In this document: positions 16,280 to 24,607 of the stretch, piece after piece | How the letters are laid out: each line of letters begins with the position of its first letter | Numbering within the stretch: the stretch's first letter is position 1 | Assembly (NCBI GenBank): GCA_934401725.1 | Contig: CAKRSS010000006.1 | Coordinates: forward strand, 1 to 58,382 | Source: an uncultured Eubacteriales bacterium | GTDB lineage: Bacteria > Bacillota > Clostridia > Oscillospirales > CAG-272 | Direction: 5' to 3' | Length of the DNA: 58,382 nucleotides | The notes under the pieces: model-generated | The model's input: the letters and a program-made list of their open reading frames with translations, nothing else | What the model was told of the DNA's origin: nothing | Database searches by the model: none | Made by a program: the position numbers and the translations under genes

Positions 16280-18688
16280 TTACGGAGTCGGCGCCGGCGG
16301 CTGGGGCGGTGGTTCCGAAGCCGGGGGCTCTTGAAGCGGCGTTGACGACGGCGGTGCCGACGGTATCGGCGGAGTGTCGCCGGTATCGTCAAACGGGCAG
16401 CGGTAGGAGCAGCCCTCACGCCAGCCCGAGCAGCCGTAGGCAGTGCGGCCCTTGATGAGCGGCTTGCCGCAGAGCGGGCAGGTTCCGTAATCGGGGGCGG
16501 GCGGCACGGGCGCACGCGTGCCTCCGGACGCGCGTCCGCCCTCAAAATCGAACTCGGTTCGGCCGTCCTTAAGCACCAGCGCCGCCGAGAACTTTTTGCC
16601 CGACTTGCGCGAGACGAAACCGTCGAGCACGCCGGTCGTACCGTCTGTCAGCAGGCGCTTCATGGCGTCGAGGGGGATTGCACGCGAGCAGATGTATGTG
16701 TTCACCGAGAACTTGCAACCCTCGCGCCAGCCCGAGCAGCCGTAAAACCGTCCGCGCTGTGAGACGGGCTTGCCGCACAGTGGGCAGTTTCCGACGACGT
16801 CGCCGAAAAATCCGACATCCCCTGCCCCGCCGTCGGCGCTCGCCGACCCGAATATGCCGCGCAGCTCCTCGGCCGCAAGGCCGGTACATTCGTCCACGGT
16901 CATGTCCTCGCGGTAGACGCGCTTGAGCGCGCGGCCAAGGGTGGAGGTTTTATACTTGTCCATCGAAATGTTCAGCCTTGTCAGCGACTCGATAAGGTAC
17001 TCGCCGTCGGGAAGTATATAATATGTGTCTTTTTTGAGCTCGATGTAGTGACTCTTTTTGGCGTTGTCGATAATTCCCGTGCGCGTCGCCTCGGTGCCGA
17101 GCTCGAGACCCTCGAAGATGGCGCGGTAGTCCTCATCGTCGCTGACGGTGCTGCCGTCCTCGGCCGCGGCGGCCTCCGCCGCGCGCGCCTTGTCCTCCTT
17201 GAAGGGATTTTTGAGGTAGTTATTGAGCGTTTCTATAGTGTAGTGACGCGGCGGCGAGGTCTGCTTCTCGACCGGCTTGAAGTCGATATTTACGCGGTCG
17301 CCCTTCTTGAGGTCGGGCAGCTGCTTGTCCTTGAGCGTCGAATCGTCGTAGGCCGTCCAGCCGGGCTCGTTGACAACCGTACCCTTGAGCACGAACTCCT
17401 CAGGCTCGGGCGCGGGGACGTTGATGTTTATCTGCGTCCGGCTGACGATACAGGGCTTGGAGCAGAAAACCGCCACAAACCGCCGCATGACCGCCGAGTA
17501 GACGCGGTACTCGTCCTCGCTCAGCTTTTCCTTTTTGGGAATCTTGTATGTCGGCGTCAGCGCCGAGTGGGACTCGATTTTGGAGTCGTCGAATATCGTT
17601 TTTGAGTCCTTGAACTCGACCGGATAGCCGAGCGCCGCACAGCCCGAGATGATTTTTTTCATTTTGTCCTTCTCGGCGGTGGCGAGGTATTCGGAGTTGG
17701 TTCGCGGGTAGGTGAGGTAGCCCTCCTCGTACAGCTTCTGCGCCAGCTTCAGCGACGTTTCCATGGGCATTTTGTATTTTTTGCCGAGGTAGTTCTGCAA
17801 TTTTGTCAGCGAGTACAGCTTGCCGGGAGCGAGCGTGTCCTTCTTCTTTTTGACCGACGTGACGAACGCCCCGGCGGCGTTGTAGCTCTCGCACAGACGA
17901 CGCGCCGCCTCCTCCCTCTCGGGCTCGAACTGGAGCTTCGAGACAAGCTCGACCAGCTGTCCCGCCGTCTCCTCACGGCTGACGGGCGCGAGGTACTTGC
18001 CCGGAACAAAGTTGCGTATGGCCATGTCGCGGTCGTAAATCGCCTTGACTATCGGCACTATCACCCGCCCGACGCGGAGCAGCTTGCCCGTGCGCAGCGT
18101 GGCGTAGCGCGTGAGATTGACGCCGTACAGCCAGTCGACATACGTCCGGGCGAAGCCCTCGTGGGCGAGGTTGTCGTATTTGCGGTCGGGCTCCATGGCC
18201 TCGAGCTGGGCGCGAACGGTCTGCGGCGTCTGGTCGGGCAGCCACAGCCGGTACACCGCCTTGGCGGCGACCGCCGACTCGGCTGCCGCGGCGTGCTGTA
18301 TGCACAGCCGGACGATTATTTCTCCCTCGCGGTCGGCGTCGCCCGCGTTGACGAGCGCCGTGACGTCGGGAGCCGCGGCGAGCCGGCACAGCGTTCGGAA
18401 CTGCCGCTCGATACCGGCGTCCGGCTTGCCGTCGCTGCCTGTGCGGCGGAGCTCAAAATCAAAATGCGACGGTATGCAGGGCAGTCCCTCCATCGTCCAG
18501 CGGCGCTTCTCGCCCGACGGGACACCGCTGTAATGCTCGACATCACACAGCGAAAAAAGGTGCCCGAAGGCCCAGCTGACATAGTAGTCGCCGACCTCCA
18601 GATAACCGTCACGTTTTCGTATATTATCGCCTATCGCCGCGGCGATGTTGCGCGCGAGACTCGGCTTTTCGGCAATTATCAGTTTCAT
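16280..18688 (-). CDS. topB: DNA topoisomerase III (type IA)
   Basis: An 802-aa type IA topoisomerase that relaxes or decatenates DNA through a single-strand break. The TOPRIM start (IIAEKPSLARNIAAAIGD) and acidic DADREGE (117-123) are intact, and the active-site Tyr lies in LTYPRTNSEYL (near 328). The C-terminus carries two Cys4 zinc motifs (CPLCGKP...GCSGWREGC, about 650 and 745) that are near-copies of each other, then a Pro-rich tail of about 35 aa. It is longer than E. coli TopB (about 650 aa). In Firmicutes such copies are either housekeeping or carried on integrative elements; no element genes are seen here. Confidence 0.93.
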   Translation of the reverse strand: MKLIIAEKPSLARNIAAAIGDNIRKRDGYLEVGDYYVSWAFGHLFSLCDVEHYSGVPSGEKRRWTMEGLPCIPSHFDFELRRTGSDGKPDAGIERQFRTLCRLAAAPDVTALVNAGDADREGEIIVRLCIQHAAAAESAVAAKAVYRLWLPDQTPQTVRAQLEAMEPDRKYDNLAHEGFARTYVDWLYGVNLTRYATLRTGKLLRVGRVIVPIVKAIYDRDMAIRNFVPGKYLAPVSREETAGQLVELVSKLQFEPEREEAARRLCESYNAAGAFVTSVKKKKDTLAPGKLYSLTKLQNYLGKKYKMPMETSLKLAQKLYEEGYLTYPRTNSEYLATAEKDKMKKIISGCAALGYPVEFKDSKTIFDDSKIESHSALTPTYKIPKKEKLSEDEYRVYSAVMRRFVAVFCSKPCIVSRTQININVPAPEPEEFVLKGTVVNEPGWTAYDDSTLKDKQLPDLKKGDRVNIDFKPVEKQTSPPRHYTIETLNNYLKNPFKEDKARAAEAAAAEDGSTVSDDEDYRAIFEGLELGTEATRTGIIDNAKKSHYIELKKDTYYILPDGEYLIESLTRLNISMDKYKTSTLGRALKRVYREDMTVDECTGLAAEELRGIFGSASADGGAGDVGFFGDVVGNCPLCGKPVSQRGRFYGCSGWREGCKFSVNTYICSRAIPLDAMKRLLTDGTTGVLDGFVSRKSGKKFSAALVLKDGRTEFDFEGGRASGGTRAPVPPAPDYGTCPLCGKPLIKGRTAYGCSGWREGCSYRCPFDDTGDTPPIPSAPPSSTPLQEPPASEPPPQPPAPTP

Positions 18689-18738
18689 ATCTGCACTCGG
18701 GTTTCGTTTTTTCGGCGGACACAGTCCGCCGCCATAAA

Positions 18739-18767
18739 ATTATACCATACAACGGAAGAAAAAGCAA
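18739..18767 (-). promoter_or_regulatory. promoter for the topB operon
   Basis: Minus strand: TTGCTT (18767-18762), 17-bp spacer, TATAAT (18744-18739), with TGG before it (extended -10). A hairpin with GGCGGAC arms (18713-18729) lies in the short leader. Confidence 0.7.
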
Positions 18768-18774
18768 CAATCCT

Positions 18775-18803
18775 TTGACAAACCGTCCGCATTGTAGTAT
18801 AAT
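18775..18803 (+). promoter_or_regulatory. consensus sigma-A promoter for the serine hydrolase
   Basis: TTGACA (18775-18780), 17-bp spacer and TATAAT (18798-18803) are a perfect sigma-A consensus. The gene start is 31 bp further on. Confidence 0.85.
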
Positions 18804-18833
18804 CATTGCAGTAATGAAGGAAGGTATGCCAAA

Positions 18834-19955
18834 ATGAACACTCAAAAACTCGACCGTCTGATCGATACCATGTCCGAGCGCGGGATTCCCGCCTGCGACC
18901 TTGTCGTCACGCGCGACGCGGAGCAGATATACCGCCGCATGTCCGGCTTTGCCGACCTCGAGCACACGCGCCCGGTCAGCGGAAACGACCTTTACTGGTG
19001 CTTCTCGACCTCCAAGGTCATAACCTGCGTGGCAGCGATGCAGCTCGTCGAGCGCGGCGTTATCTCGCCCGCCGACCGGCTTGACCGTTACATCCCCGAG
19101 TTCGCCAACATGAAAATTCAAAACCGCGACGGCAGCCTGACCGGCGCGCAGAACCCCATACTGCTCGAACACCTCTTCACCATGACCGCGGGCATGACCT
19201 ACGAAACAAAGCACCCCGCGCTCGTCGAGGCTATGTCTGTCCCCGGCGCGGGAACCGTCGACATAGTGCGCGCCATGGCGCGGGTTCCGCTCATATTTGA
19301 GCCGGGCACGCGCTACCGATACAGCCTATGCCACGACGTGCTGGCCGCCGTCGTCGAGATTGCGAGCGGGATGCGCTTCTCCGAGTTCGTACAGAAAAAC
19401 ATATTCGCCCCCTGCGACATGGTCGAAATAGGCTATCACCCGACGGCAGAACAGCTGGCCCGCTTTTCGGCCATGTACACGTTCGTGAACCGCGACGGAA
19501 CCTGCACTCCGCGCGAGACCGCCAATCCCTACTGCTTCACGCCCGGCTACGAGAGCGGCGGCGCGGGCGTCTTCACCCGCACGGACGAGTACATAAAAAT
19601 GCTCACCGCCCTCTCCTGCACCGGCACTCCCGAGGGGCGCGGGCTGCTCCGCCCCGAGACGGTCGGGCTGATGGAGGTCAACCGGCTGTGCCCGGAGGCG
19701 CTGAACGACTTTGTCAACACGCGCCTTTACGGCTACGGCTGGGGATATTGCGGCCGGGTGCACATAAATCCCGCCTACTCGCTCTCGCTCGCCCCCATCG
19801 GCGAGTTTGGCTGGGACGGCGCGGCGGGCGCTTTCGCCATGGTCGACCGCAAGCGGCGCACCGCCATGTATTTCAGCTCGCACATCATGAGCTGCGGGTA
19901 CATGTACCGCATGATACACCCGCTCATAAGAAACCTTGTGTACGAGGACGACTGA
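18834..19955 (+). CDS. serine hydrolase, beta-lactamase family
   Basis: A 373-aa class C beta-lactamase / DD-peptidase-fold enzyme (Pfam Beta-lactamase group). The SxxK motif is STSK with Ser58 and Lys61. The second motif is YSL at 163-165 in place of YxN. No signal peptide is present, so it is probably cytoplasmic and acts as an esterase or on small amides rather than on peptidoglycan. The start at 18834 has AAGG 9 nt upstream. It is a single gene between a consensus promoter and the terminator at 19991. True beta-lactamase activity is not implied. Confidence 0.85.
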   Translation: MNTQKLDRLIDTMSERGIPACDLVVTRDAEQIYRRMSGFADLEHTRPVSGNDLYWCFSTSKVITCVAAMQLVERGVISPADRLDRYIPEFANMKIQNRDGSLTGAQNPILLEHLFTMTAGMTYETKHPALVEAMSVPGAGTVDIVRAMARVPLIFEPGTRYRYSLCHDVLAAVVEIASGMRFSEFVQKNIFAPCDMVEIGYHPTAEQLARFSAMYTFVNRDGTCTPRETANPYCFTPGYESGGAGVFTRTDEYIKMLTALSCTGTPEGRGLLRPETVGLMEVNRLCPEALNDFVNTRLYGYGWGYCGRVHINPAYSLSLAPIGEFGWDGAAGAFAMVDRKRRTAMYFSSHIMSCGYMYRMIHPLIRNLVYEDD

Positions 19956-19990
19956 GTCGGCCACGCACCCCAAAATGCGCCCGCGAACGC

Positions 19991-20023
19991 GTCCGGCAGA
20001 GACACTCCTGCCGGACGTTTTTG
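19991..20023 (+). terminator. intrinsic terminator after the serine hydrolase
   Basis: GTCCGGCAG (19991-19999) pairs with CTGCCGGAC (20008-20016) and is followed by GTTTTT. Confidence 0.8.
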
Positions 20024-20075
20024 CGCTTTACCGGCAAAAAATCCTTGCCCGGCGGGCAAAAACGTCACTTTTTTG

Positions 20076-20104
20076 TTGACAACACGGCGGATTTGTGATA
20101 TATT
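20076..20104 (+). promoter_or_regulatory. promoter directly upstream of foldback element copy 1
   Basis: TTGACA (20076-20081), 17-bp spacer, TATATT (20099-20104). The foldback element begins at 20111, so the RNA would start at or just inside the element and read through it into the gene at 20310. Confidence 0.7.
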
Positions 20105-20110
20105 TTTTTT

Positions 20111-20271
20111 GGCTTCACCGCGTAATTCCGGTGGTGCAATTGCGCAGTCAGATTTTTCGTCAGATGAAACAAAAATCCGCAGTCTGTAGCGGCGCTACAG
20201 ACAAGAATTTTTGTGAAATATGACGAAAAAGATGCAAGCAAGTGTGCCACTCGGACATTGCGCGGTGACAC
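20111..20271 (+). repeat. foldback element copy 1 (long form, degenerate ends)
   Basis: About 160 bp, nearly identical to the copies at 32896, 39243 and 43513. It starts at GGCTTCACCGCG and ends at GCGCGGTGACAC. It lacks the outer TTAA and CCTTAA found in the other copies, so its ends have decayed. The centre contains TCTGTAGC-GGC-GCTACAGA, a perfect stem-loop. It forms most of the leader of the GLUG-protein gene. No coding capacity was seen. Confidence 0.85.
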
Positions 20272-20309
20272 CTCATATATCTTTTAGGATAGCTGAGAGA
20301 GGAGTAGCT

Positions 20310-22463
20310 ATGAGAACCCCGTCTTCACTGTGCAAATTCGTGTCATTGATACTGGTAACGAGCATCTGCATACTGATATTCGCCCCCTGCCGCGCAGTCG
20401 CCGAGACTCCGCAGCGCGATGCCGGCGGACGGTATCTCATATCAAGCGTCGCCGGGCTTTACGGCTTCGCCGCGGCGGTAAACGGCGGCGAGCACGACGC
20501 CTGCGCCGTCCTCGTCTGCGACATTGATCTCAACCCCGGCGTCAGATATTACGACGGCGGCACCGACATCGGCTCTCCCACGGAATGGACCCCTATCTGT
20601 AATTTTTCCGGTAGCTTTGACGGCAACGGGCACACTGTGTCCGGTATGTATTTCAACAACACCGGTAATTCACAGGTGGGTCTTTTTGCTTCAAACTCGG
20701 GCGAGATAAAAAATCTTAACGTAAGCTCGTTTTTCGTGCACGCAAAGTCCGAGGCGGGCGGCGTCTGCGGCTACAACTCCGGCACGATTGAAAACTGCTC
20801 GGTGAGCGACGGGTACGTCGCGATAACCGGCAGGCACGGCGGAGGCCTCTGCGGGCGCAATGACGGCGCGCTGCTCGACTGCCGCAACAACGGCATCTCC
20901 GGCGACCAAAGTGGCGACGAGAATCGCAAGCGTGCCGTGCGCGGCGGAATGGCCGCCTCGTTTGTCGGCGGCATTTGCGGCTCGTCTGCGGGCGAGATTT
21001 CGCGTTGCACGAGCAACGCCTATGTTTACGGCGATGCCTACGAGAACGCCTACGTCGGCGGAATCGTCGGTGAGGCGACAGGCGAAGTGCACGGTTGTCT
21101 CAACACCGGGCTTGTTTTCGGCAGGTCGGGCAGCACGGGCGGAATATGCGGCAAATTTTCGGGCGGCGCGCTGTATTCATGCCTCGGAGCCGGCGAAGTT
21201 GCGAAATCGTTCTCTCCGAACTACTCTCAGATAGGCCTCATCTGCGGCGAGAACGCAGGCGGGCGCGTGCAGGACTGCTATTTCGTCCGCGGCGACGTTA
21301 CCGCTGCGGTCGGTCAGAACGATGGGCTCGCCGAGAGGCTCACCGGCGTCGGGAGTCGCAGCGCTCTCACGGACGGCGCAGCCGCGGCGGTGCTGAGACT
21401 GGCGGACGCCGATGCCGGCTGGAGTCAGCGGCTCGGAGTGGACGCGCTTCCCTCACCCGGCGGCAGCGATGCGGTGTTCTGTTGCACGGAATACTCCGGC
21501 TGCTCGTCCGCCTCGGACGGGCGCACGGTCTATCGCAACCGGAATTCGGACGTTTTCCTCGCCGCGCACACCGACGCCGGCTCGGACGCGCTCTGCGACA
21601 GCTGCGGCGGTGCGCTCGGGCGCATAGCCGCCACCTCCATTCTGCTCGGCGTCGACATTACGGTGCGCTATTACGTCCGGCTGACTGACGACGAAGCGGA
21701 GGCCGTCATGAAGTTTACCATGAACGGCTCTGAGACCGCCGTCAGCGGCGAGCGGCTTGACGAATATTATGTTTTCGACTTTCCCGGCGTCGCGCCGCAG
21801 TGTGTCGGCGACAGCATCTGCGCGACGCTGACGCTCGGCGATGCCGTGCTTGACAGCAAGCCGGAGTATTCCGTACGCTCCTACTGCGAGGCGCTGCTCG
21901 GCGGCGACGCGGCAGGGCTCGGCCTTTCCGAGGAGAACTATTCGCGCGCCTGCACGGTCGTGACCGATCTGCTGCTCTACGGCGGCGCGGCGCAGCGCTA
22001 CCTCGGCTACAAAACCGACGCGCTCGTGTCCGACGGCGTCAGCCGCGAGGGCGAAGTGACGGTCGACACGACCGGGCGGCAGCTGATGAACAACGGCGTC
22101 CACGCCTCCTTCACCGGCGCCGCGGTGGCATTCGACAGCGCGCCTCACATCGTCTTTTACTTCACCGCCGACGCCGTGAGCGGACTCGAGCTGCGGCTGA
22201 TCACGCCGGACGGCGTCGTACAGTCGCTGACCGTCACCGAGGAGGCGCCCGGCCTTTACAGCGTCATCACGCCCGGCATCCCCGCCGTAAGCTACGGAAA
22301 AATGTACACCGTGACGGCCTTCAGGGACGGAGTCCCCGGAGCCTCCGCCTCGTACAGCATCGGTTGCTACGCCGCGGCAAATCATTCCGCGGCCGCGAGC
22401 GAGCTGGCACTCGCCGCCTATGCCTACGGCCTCTCGTCAGCCGCCTATGCGGCCGGGAAGTGA
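20310..22463 (+). CDS. secreted GLUG-repeat surface protein
   Basis: 717 aa from ATG 20310, which has GAGAGGAG just upstream; the frame opens earlier but only inside the repeat element. Residues 1-31 are a signal peptide. About 100-340 hold repeated GxIxxC...VGGICG-type units (GLUG-like motifs), rich in Gly and Cys, suggesting a beta-helix adhesin or substrate-binding surface. About 450-717 is a beta-rich region (DITVRYYVRL, then YSVRSYC and DLLLYGGAAQRY) that I know from the C-termini of many Oscillospiraceae secreted proteins. No cell-wall sorting motif was seen. It heads a probable operon with a lipoprotein and an ABC exporter-type pair. Confidence 0.8.
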   Translation: MRTPSSLCKFVSLILVTSICILIFAPCRAVAETPQRDAGGRYLISSVAGLYGFAAAVNGGEHDACAVLVCDIDLNPGVRYYDGGTDIGSPTEWTPICNFSGSFDGNGHTVSGMYFNNTGNSQVGLFASNSGEIKNLNVSSFFVHAKSEAGGVCGYNSGTIENCSVSDGYVAITGRHGGGLCGRNDGALLDCRNNGISGDQSGDENRKRAVRGGMAASFVGGICGSSAGEISRCTSNAYVYGDAYENAYVGGIVGEATGEVHGCLNTGLVFGRSGSTGGICGKFSGGALYSCLGAGEVAKSFSPNYSQIGLICGENAGGRVQDCYFVRGDVTAAVGQNDGLAERLTGVGSRSALTDGAAAAVLRLADADAGWSQRLGVDALPSPGGSDAVFCCTEYSGCSSASDGRTVYRNRNSDVFLAAHTDAGSDALCDSCGGALGRIAATSILLGVDITVRYYVRLTDDEAEAVMKFTMNGSETAVSGERLDEYYVFDFPGVAPQCVGDSICATLTLGDAVLDSKPEYSVRSYCEALLGGDAAGLGLSEENYSRACTVVTDLLLYGGAAQRYLGYKTDALVSDGVSREGEVTVDTTGRQLMNNGVHASFTGAAVAFDSAPHIVFYFTADAVSGLELRLITPDGVVQSLTVTEEAPGLYSVITPGIPAVSYGKMYTVTAFRDGVPGASASYSIGCYAAANHSAAASELALAAYAYGLSSAAYAAGK

Positions 22464-22540
22464 GCGGTCGGAGCGGCGAGAGAAAGCTCAAAAGCCGTCT
22501 GCGGGGACATGCCAACGATAATATTTCAAGGAGATCGGAT

Positions 22541-23890
22541 ATGCAAAATAATTTCGGAAAATACACGCGGCGCGTGTCGGCGATGTCGATGACGCTGCTG
22601 CTTCTGCTGTGCGGCTGCGCGGGCACGCCGACGGGCGAACCGCCCGCCGAGACGGAACGGCGGCACTACTCGACGTCGTCCGACGCCGGGAGAAAGCGCG
22701 AGACGCTCAGCCCCGACTGGCTCGACGGCGTCATTCCCGACGCGCCGTCGACGCTTCCCGGCGTCAGTCTCACGCTGCCTGCAGTGACAACGGAGTACGC
22801 CCCTTTCCTCGCGGTGGGCGCGCTGACGCTCTGCTCGGGTCACACGGCGGAAAAGACGGCCGCGCTGCTAAGTGGCGCGGGCTTTGACATCGTCGCACAG
22901 CACGGCTACGACAAGTCCGCCGCGGATCCCGCACACACCTGCGCGTGGACGCTGGCTAGCCGCGAGATAATCTACGGCGGTGCGCCGCGGACGCTGTTCG
23001 CGGTAGTCGTGCGGGGAACGGAGGACGGTGAGTGGTACTCGAACTTTGATTTTGCCCCGTCGCACAGCGACGACGCGACGTTTGCCGAAAACTTTCTGTT
23101 TGCCGCCGAGGACGTGCTCGCGGGCATCACCGAGCCGCTGACGCTGGCGACGCAGTCAGGCAAAGCGCCAATCGTGCTTGTCTGCGGACACAGCCGCGGC
23201 GCGGCCTGCGCAAATCTGCTCGGAATGCTGCTCAACACCACGCTCGGTCGCGACAGCGTCATGACCTACACCTTCGCCACGCCCGCGACCTTCCGCGGCG
23301 AGGACTGCGGCGTCGACTGCTCGAATATTTTCAACCACATAAACCCCGCCGACATCGTCACAGAGGTGCCGCTCGCGGCGTGGGGGTACCGTAGACTCGG
23401 CGTCGACATCACACTTACGAATGACGCCGCGGACGTCTCGCGCGTCGCGGACGCCGTCGAAGTGCTACGCAAAACCGCGCCGACCATCTCGCAGTATTAC
23501 ACCGAGCGCCACTCGCTCACCTACGCGGGCACATCCGAGGACGGGTTGACGGCATTTGAGTTCGTGCTCGCGGCGGTCGCCGCCGCGCAGAAGAGCGGAA
23601 ATAAGGCGGGCGCGGGGACATCGGGCGCAAACGCGTCCGACACGGGTGCATCAGGAAACGGTGCATCAGGAACCGGTACGTCCGGCGCCGGCACGTCCGA
23701 CGCAGGCACGTCAGGCAAAGGCACGGCCGTTGCCTACATGCTCGACACCGTCTCGCCGGACAGCGATTTCGCGCCGCTCGTCGAGCTGCTGCGCGACGCC
23801 ATGTCAGACAACGGCGCTCTGGCGGCCGAGACCTTGCGCCAGCACCTACCGATGACCTACCTCGAGCTGCTGTCGGCAAAAAAAGACTGA
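22541..23890 (+). CDS. lipase-like lipoprotein
   Basis: 449 aa from ATG 22541, with AAGGAGAT upstream. An N-terminal hydrophobic segment ends in LCGC, a plausible lipobox (Cys26). Residues about 150-360 resemble a class 3 lipase alpha/beta hydrolase: VVVRGT at 156-160 and the nucleophile elbow GHSRGA with Ser218, followed by HINPADIVTEVP, where the acid and base residues usually lie. Residues about 370-410 are low-complexity Gly/Ala/Ser/Thr repeats of about five residues that may span the wall or act as a linker. The substrate is unknown. It lies 77 bp after the GLUG gene and 12 bp before the ABC ATPase. Confidence 0.8.
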   Translation: MQNNFGKYTRRVSAMSMTLLLLLCGCAGTPTGEPPAETERRHYSTSSDAGRKRETLSPDWLDGVIPDAPSTLPGVSLTLPAVTTEYAPFLAVGALTLCSGHTAEKTAALLSGAGFDIVAQHGYDKSAADPAHTCAWTLASREIIYGGAPRTLFAVVVRGTEDGEWYSNFDFAPSHSDDATFAENFLFAAEDVLAGITEPLTLATQSGKAPIVLVCGHSRGAACANLLGMLLNTTLGRDSVMTYTFATPATFRGEDCGVDCSNIFNHINPADIVTEVPLAAWGYRRLGVDITLTNDAADVSRVADAVEVLRKTAPTISQYYTERHSLTYAGTSEDGLTAFEFVLAAVAAAQKSGNKAGAGTSGANASDTGASGNGASGTGTSGAGTSDAGTSGKGTAVAYMLDTVSPDSDFAPLVELLRDAMSDNGALAAETLRQHLPMTYLELLSAKKD

Positions 23891-23902
23891 GAGGAGCCCA
23901 AT

Positions 23903-24604
23903 ATGGCATACATTGAATTTGATAAAGTCTGCAAAATCTACCGCAGCGGCGAGCACGAGATACGTGCGCTCGACAACATGACCTTCGAGATTGAGCGCGG
24001 CGAGCTGTGCGTCATAGTCGGCCCGAGCGGCGCGGGAAAAACCACGCTGCTCAACATTCTCGGCGGCATGGACTCGGCGACATCCGGTCGGATAATGCTC
24101 GGCGAGCACGAAATCAGCCGCATGAACGAGCGCCAGCTGACCGACTACCGCCGCACCGACGTCGGGTTCGTGTTCCAGTTCTACAACCTCGTGCAGAACC
24201 TGACGGCACTTGAGAACGTCGAGCTGGCGGCCGAGATATGCCCCGACAGTCTCGACGCGCGCAAGGTGCTCGAGGACGTCGGGCTCGGCGCGCGCATGCA
24301 GAACTTCCCCTCCCAGCTGTCCGGCGGCGAGCAGCAGCGCGTCTCCATCGCGCGGGCGCTGGCTAAGAACCCAAAAATGATACTGTGCGACGAGCCGACC
24401 GGCGCGCTCGACTACAACACCGGCAAGGCCGTTCTGAAGCTGCTTCAGGACACCTGCCGCTCGACGGGCAAGACCGTCGTCATAATCACGCACAACAGCG
24501 CGCTGACGCGCATCGCCGACCGCGTCATACGCGTCAAAAACGGCCAGGCGACGTCGGTCGAGCTCAACAGCGAGCCCACTCCGGTCGAAAGGATTGAGTG
24601 GTAA
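23903..24604 (+). CDS. ABC transporter ATP-binding protein (MacB/LolD type)
   Basis: A 233-aa ATPase with Walker A GPSGAGKT (40-47), Q-loop, signature LSGGEQQ (near 138), Walker B ILCDEP (near 160) and an H-loop (IITHN). The sequence type (RALDNMTFEIERGE, GALDYNTGK) is that of ATPases paired with FtsX-type permeases, which move lipoproteins, peptides or drugs, or control cell-wall enzymes, rather than importing nutrients. It ends 3 bp before its permease gene. Confidence 0.93.
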   Translation: MAYIEFDKVCKIYRSGEHEIRALDNMTFEIERGELCVIVGPSGAGKTTLLNILGGMDSATSGRIMLGEHEISRMNERQLTDYRRTDVGFVFQFYNLVQNLTALENVELAAEICPDSLDARKVLEDVGLGARMQNFPSQLSGGEQQRVSIARALAKNPKMILCDEPTGALDYNTGKAVLKLLQDTCRSTGKTVVIITHNSALTRIADRVIRVKNGQATSVELNSEPTPVERIEW

Positions 24605-24607
24605 GAC

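Noticed and set aside
16280..18688. topB as a sign of an integrative conjugative element
   Set aside because: No relaxase, integrase, coupling protein or T4SS genes are nearby; neighbours are peptidases and a hydrolase.
23600..23740. Tandem DNA repeat in the lipase-like gene
   Set aside because: The repetition reflects Gly/Ala/Ser/Thr codons of a linker; it stays in frame and is better described as protein low complexity.
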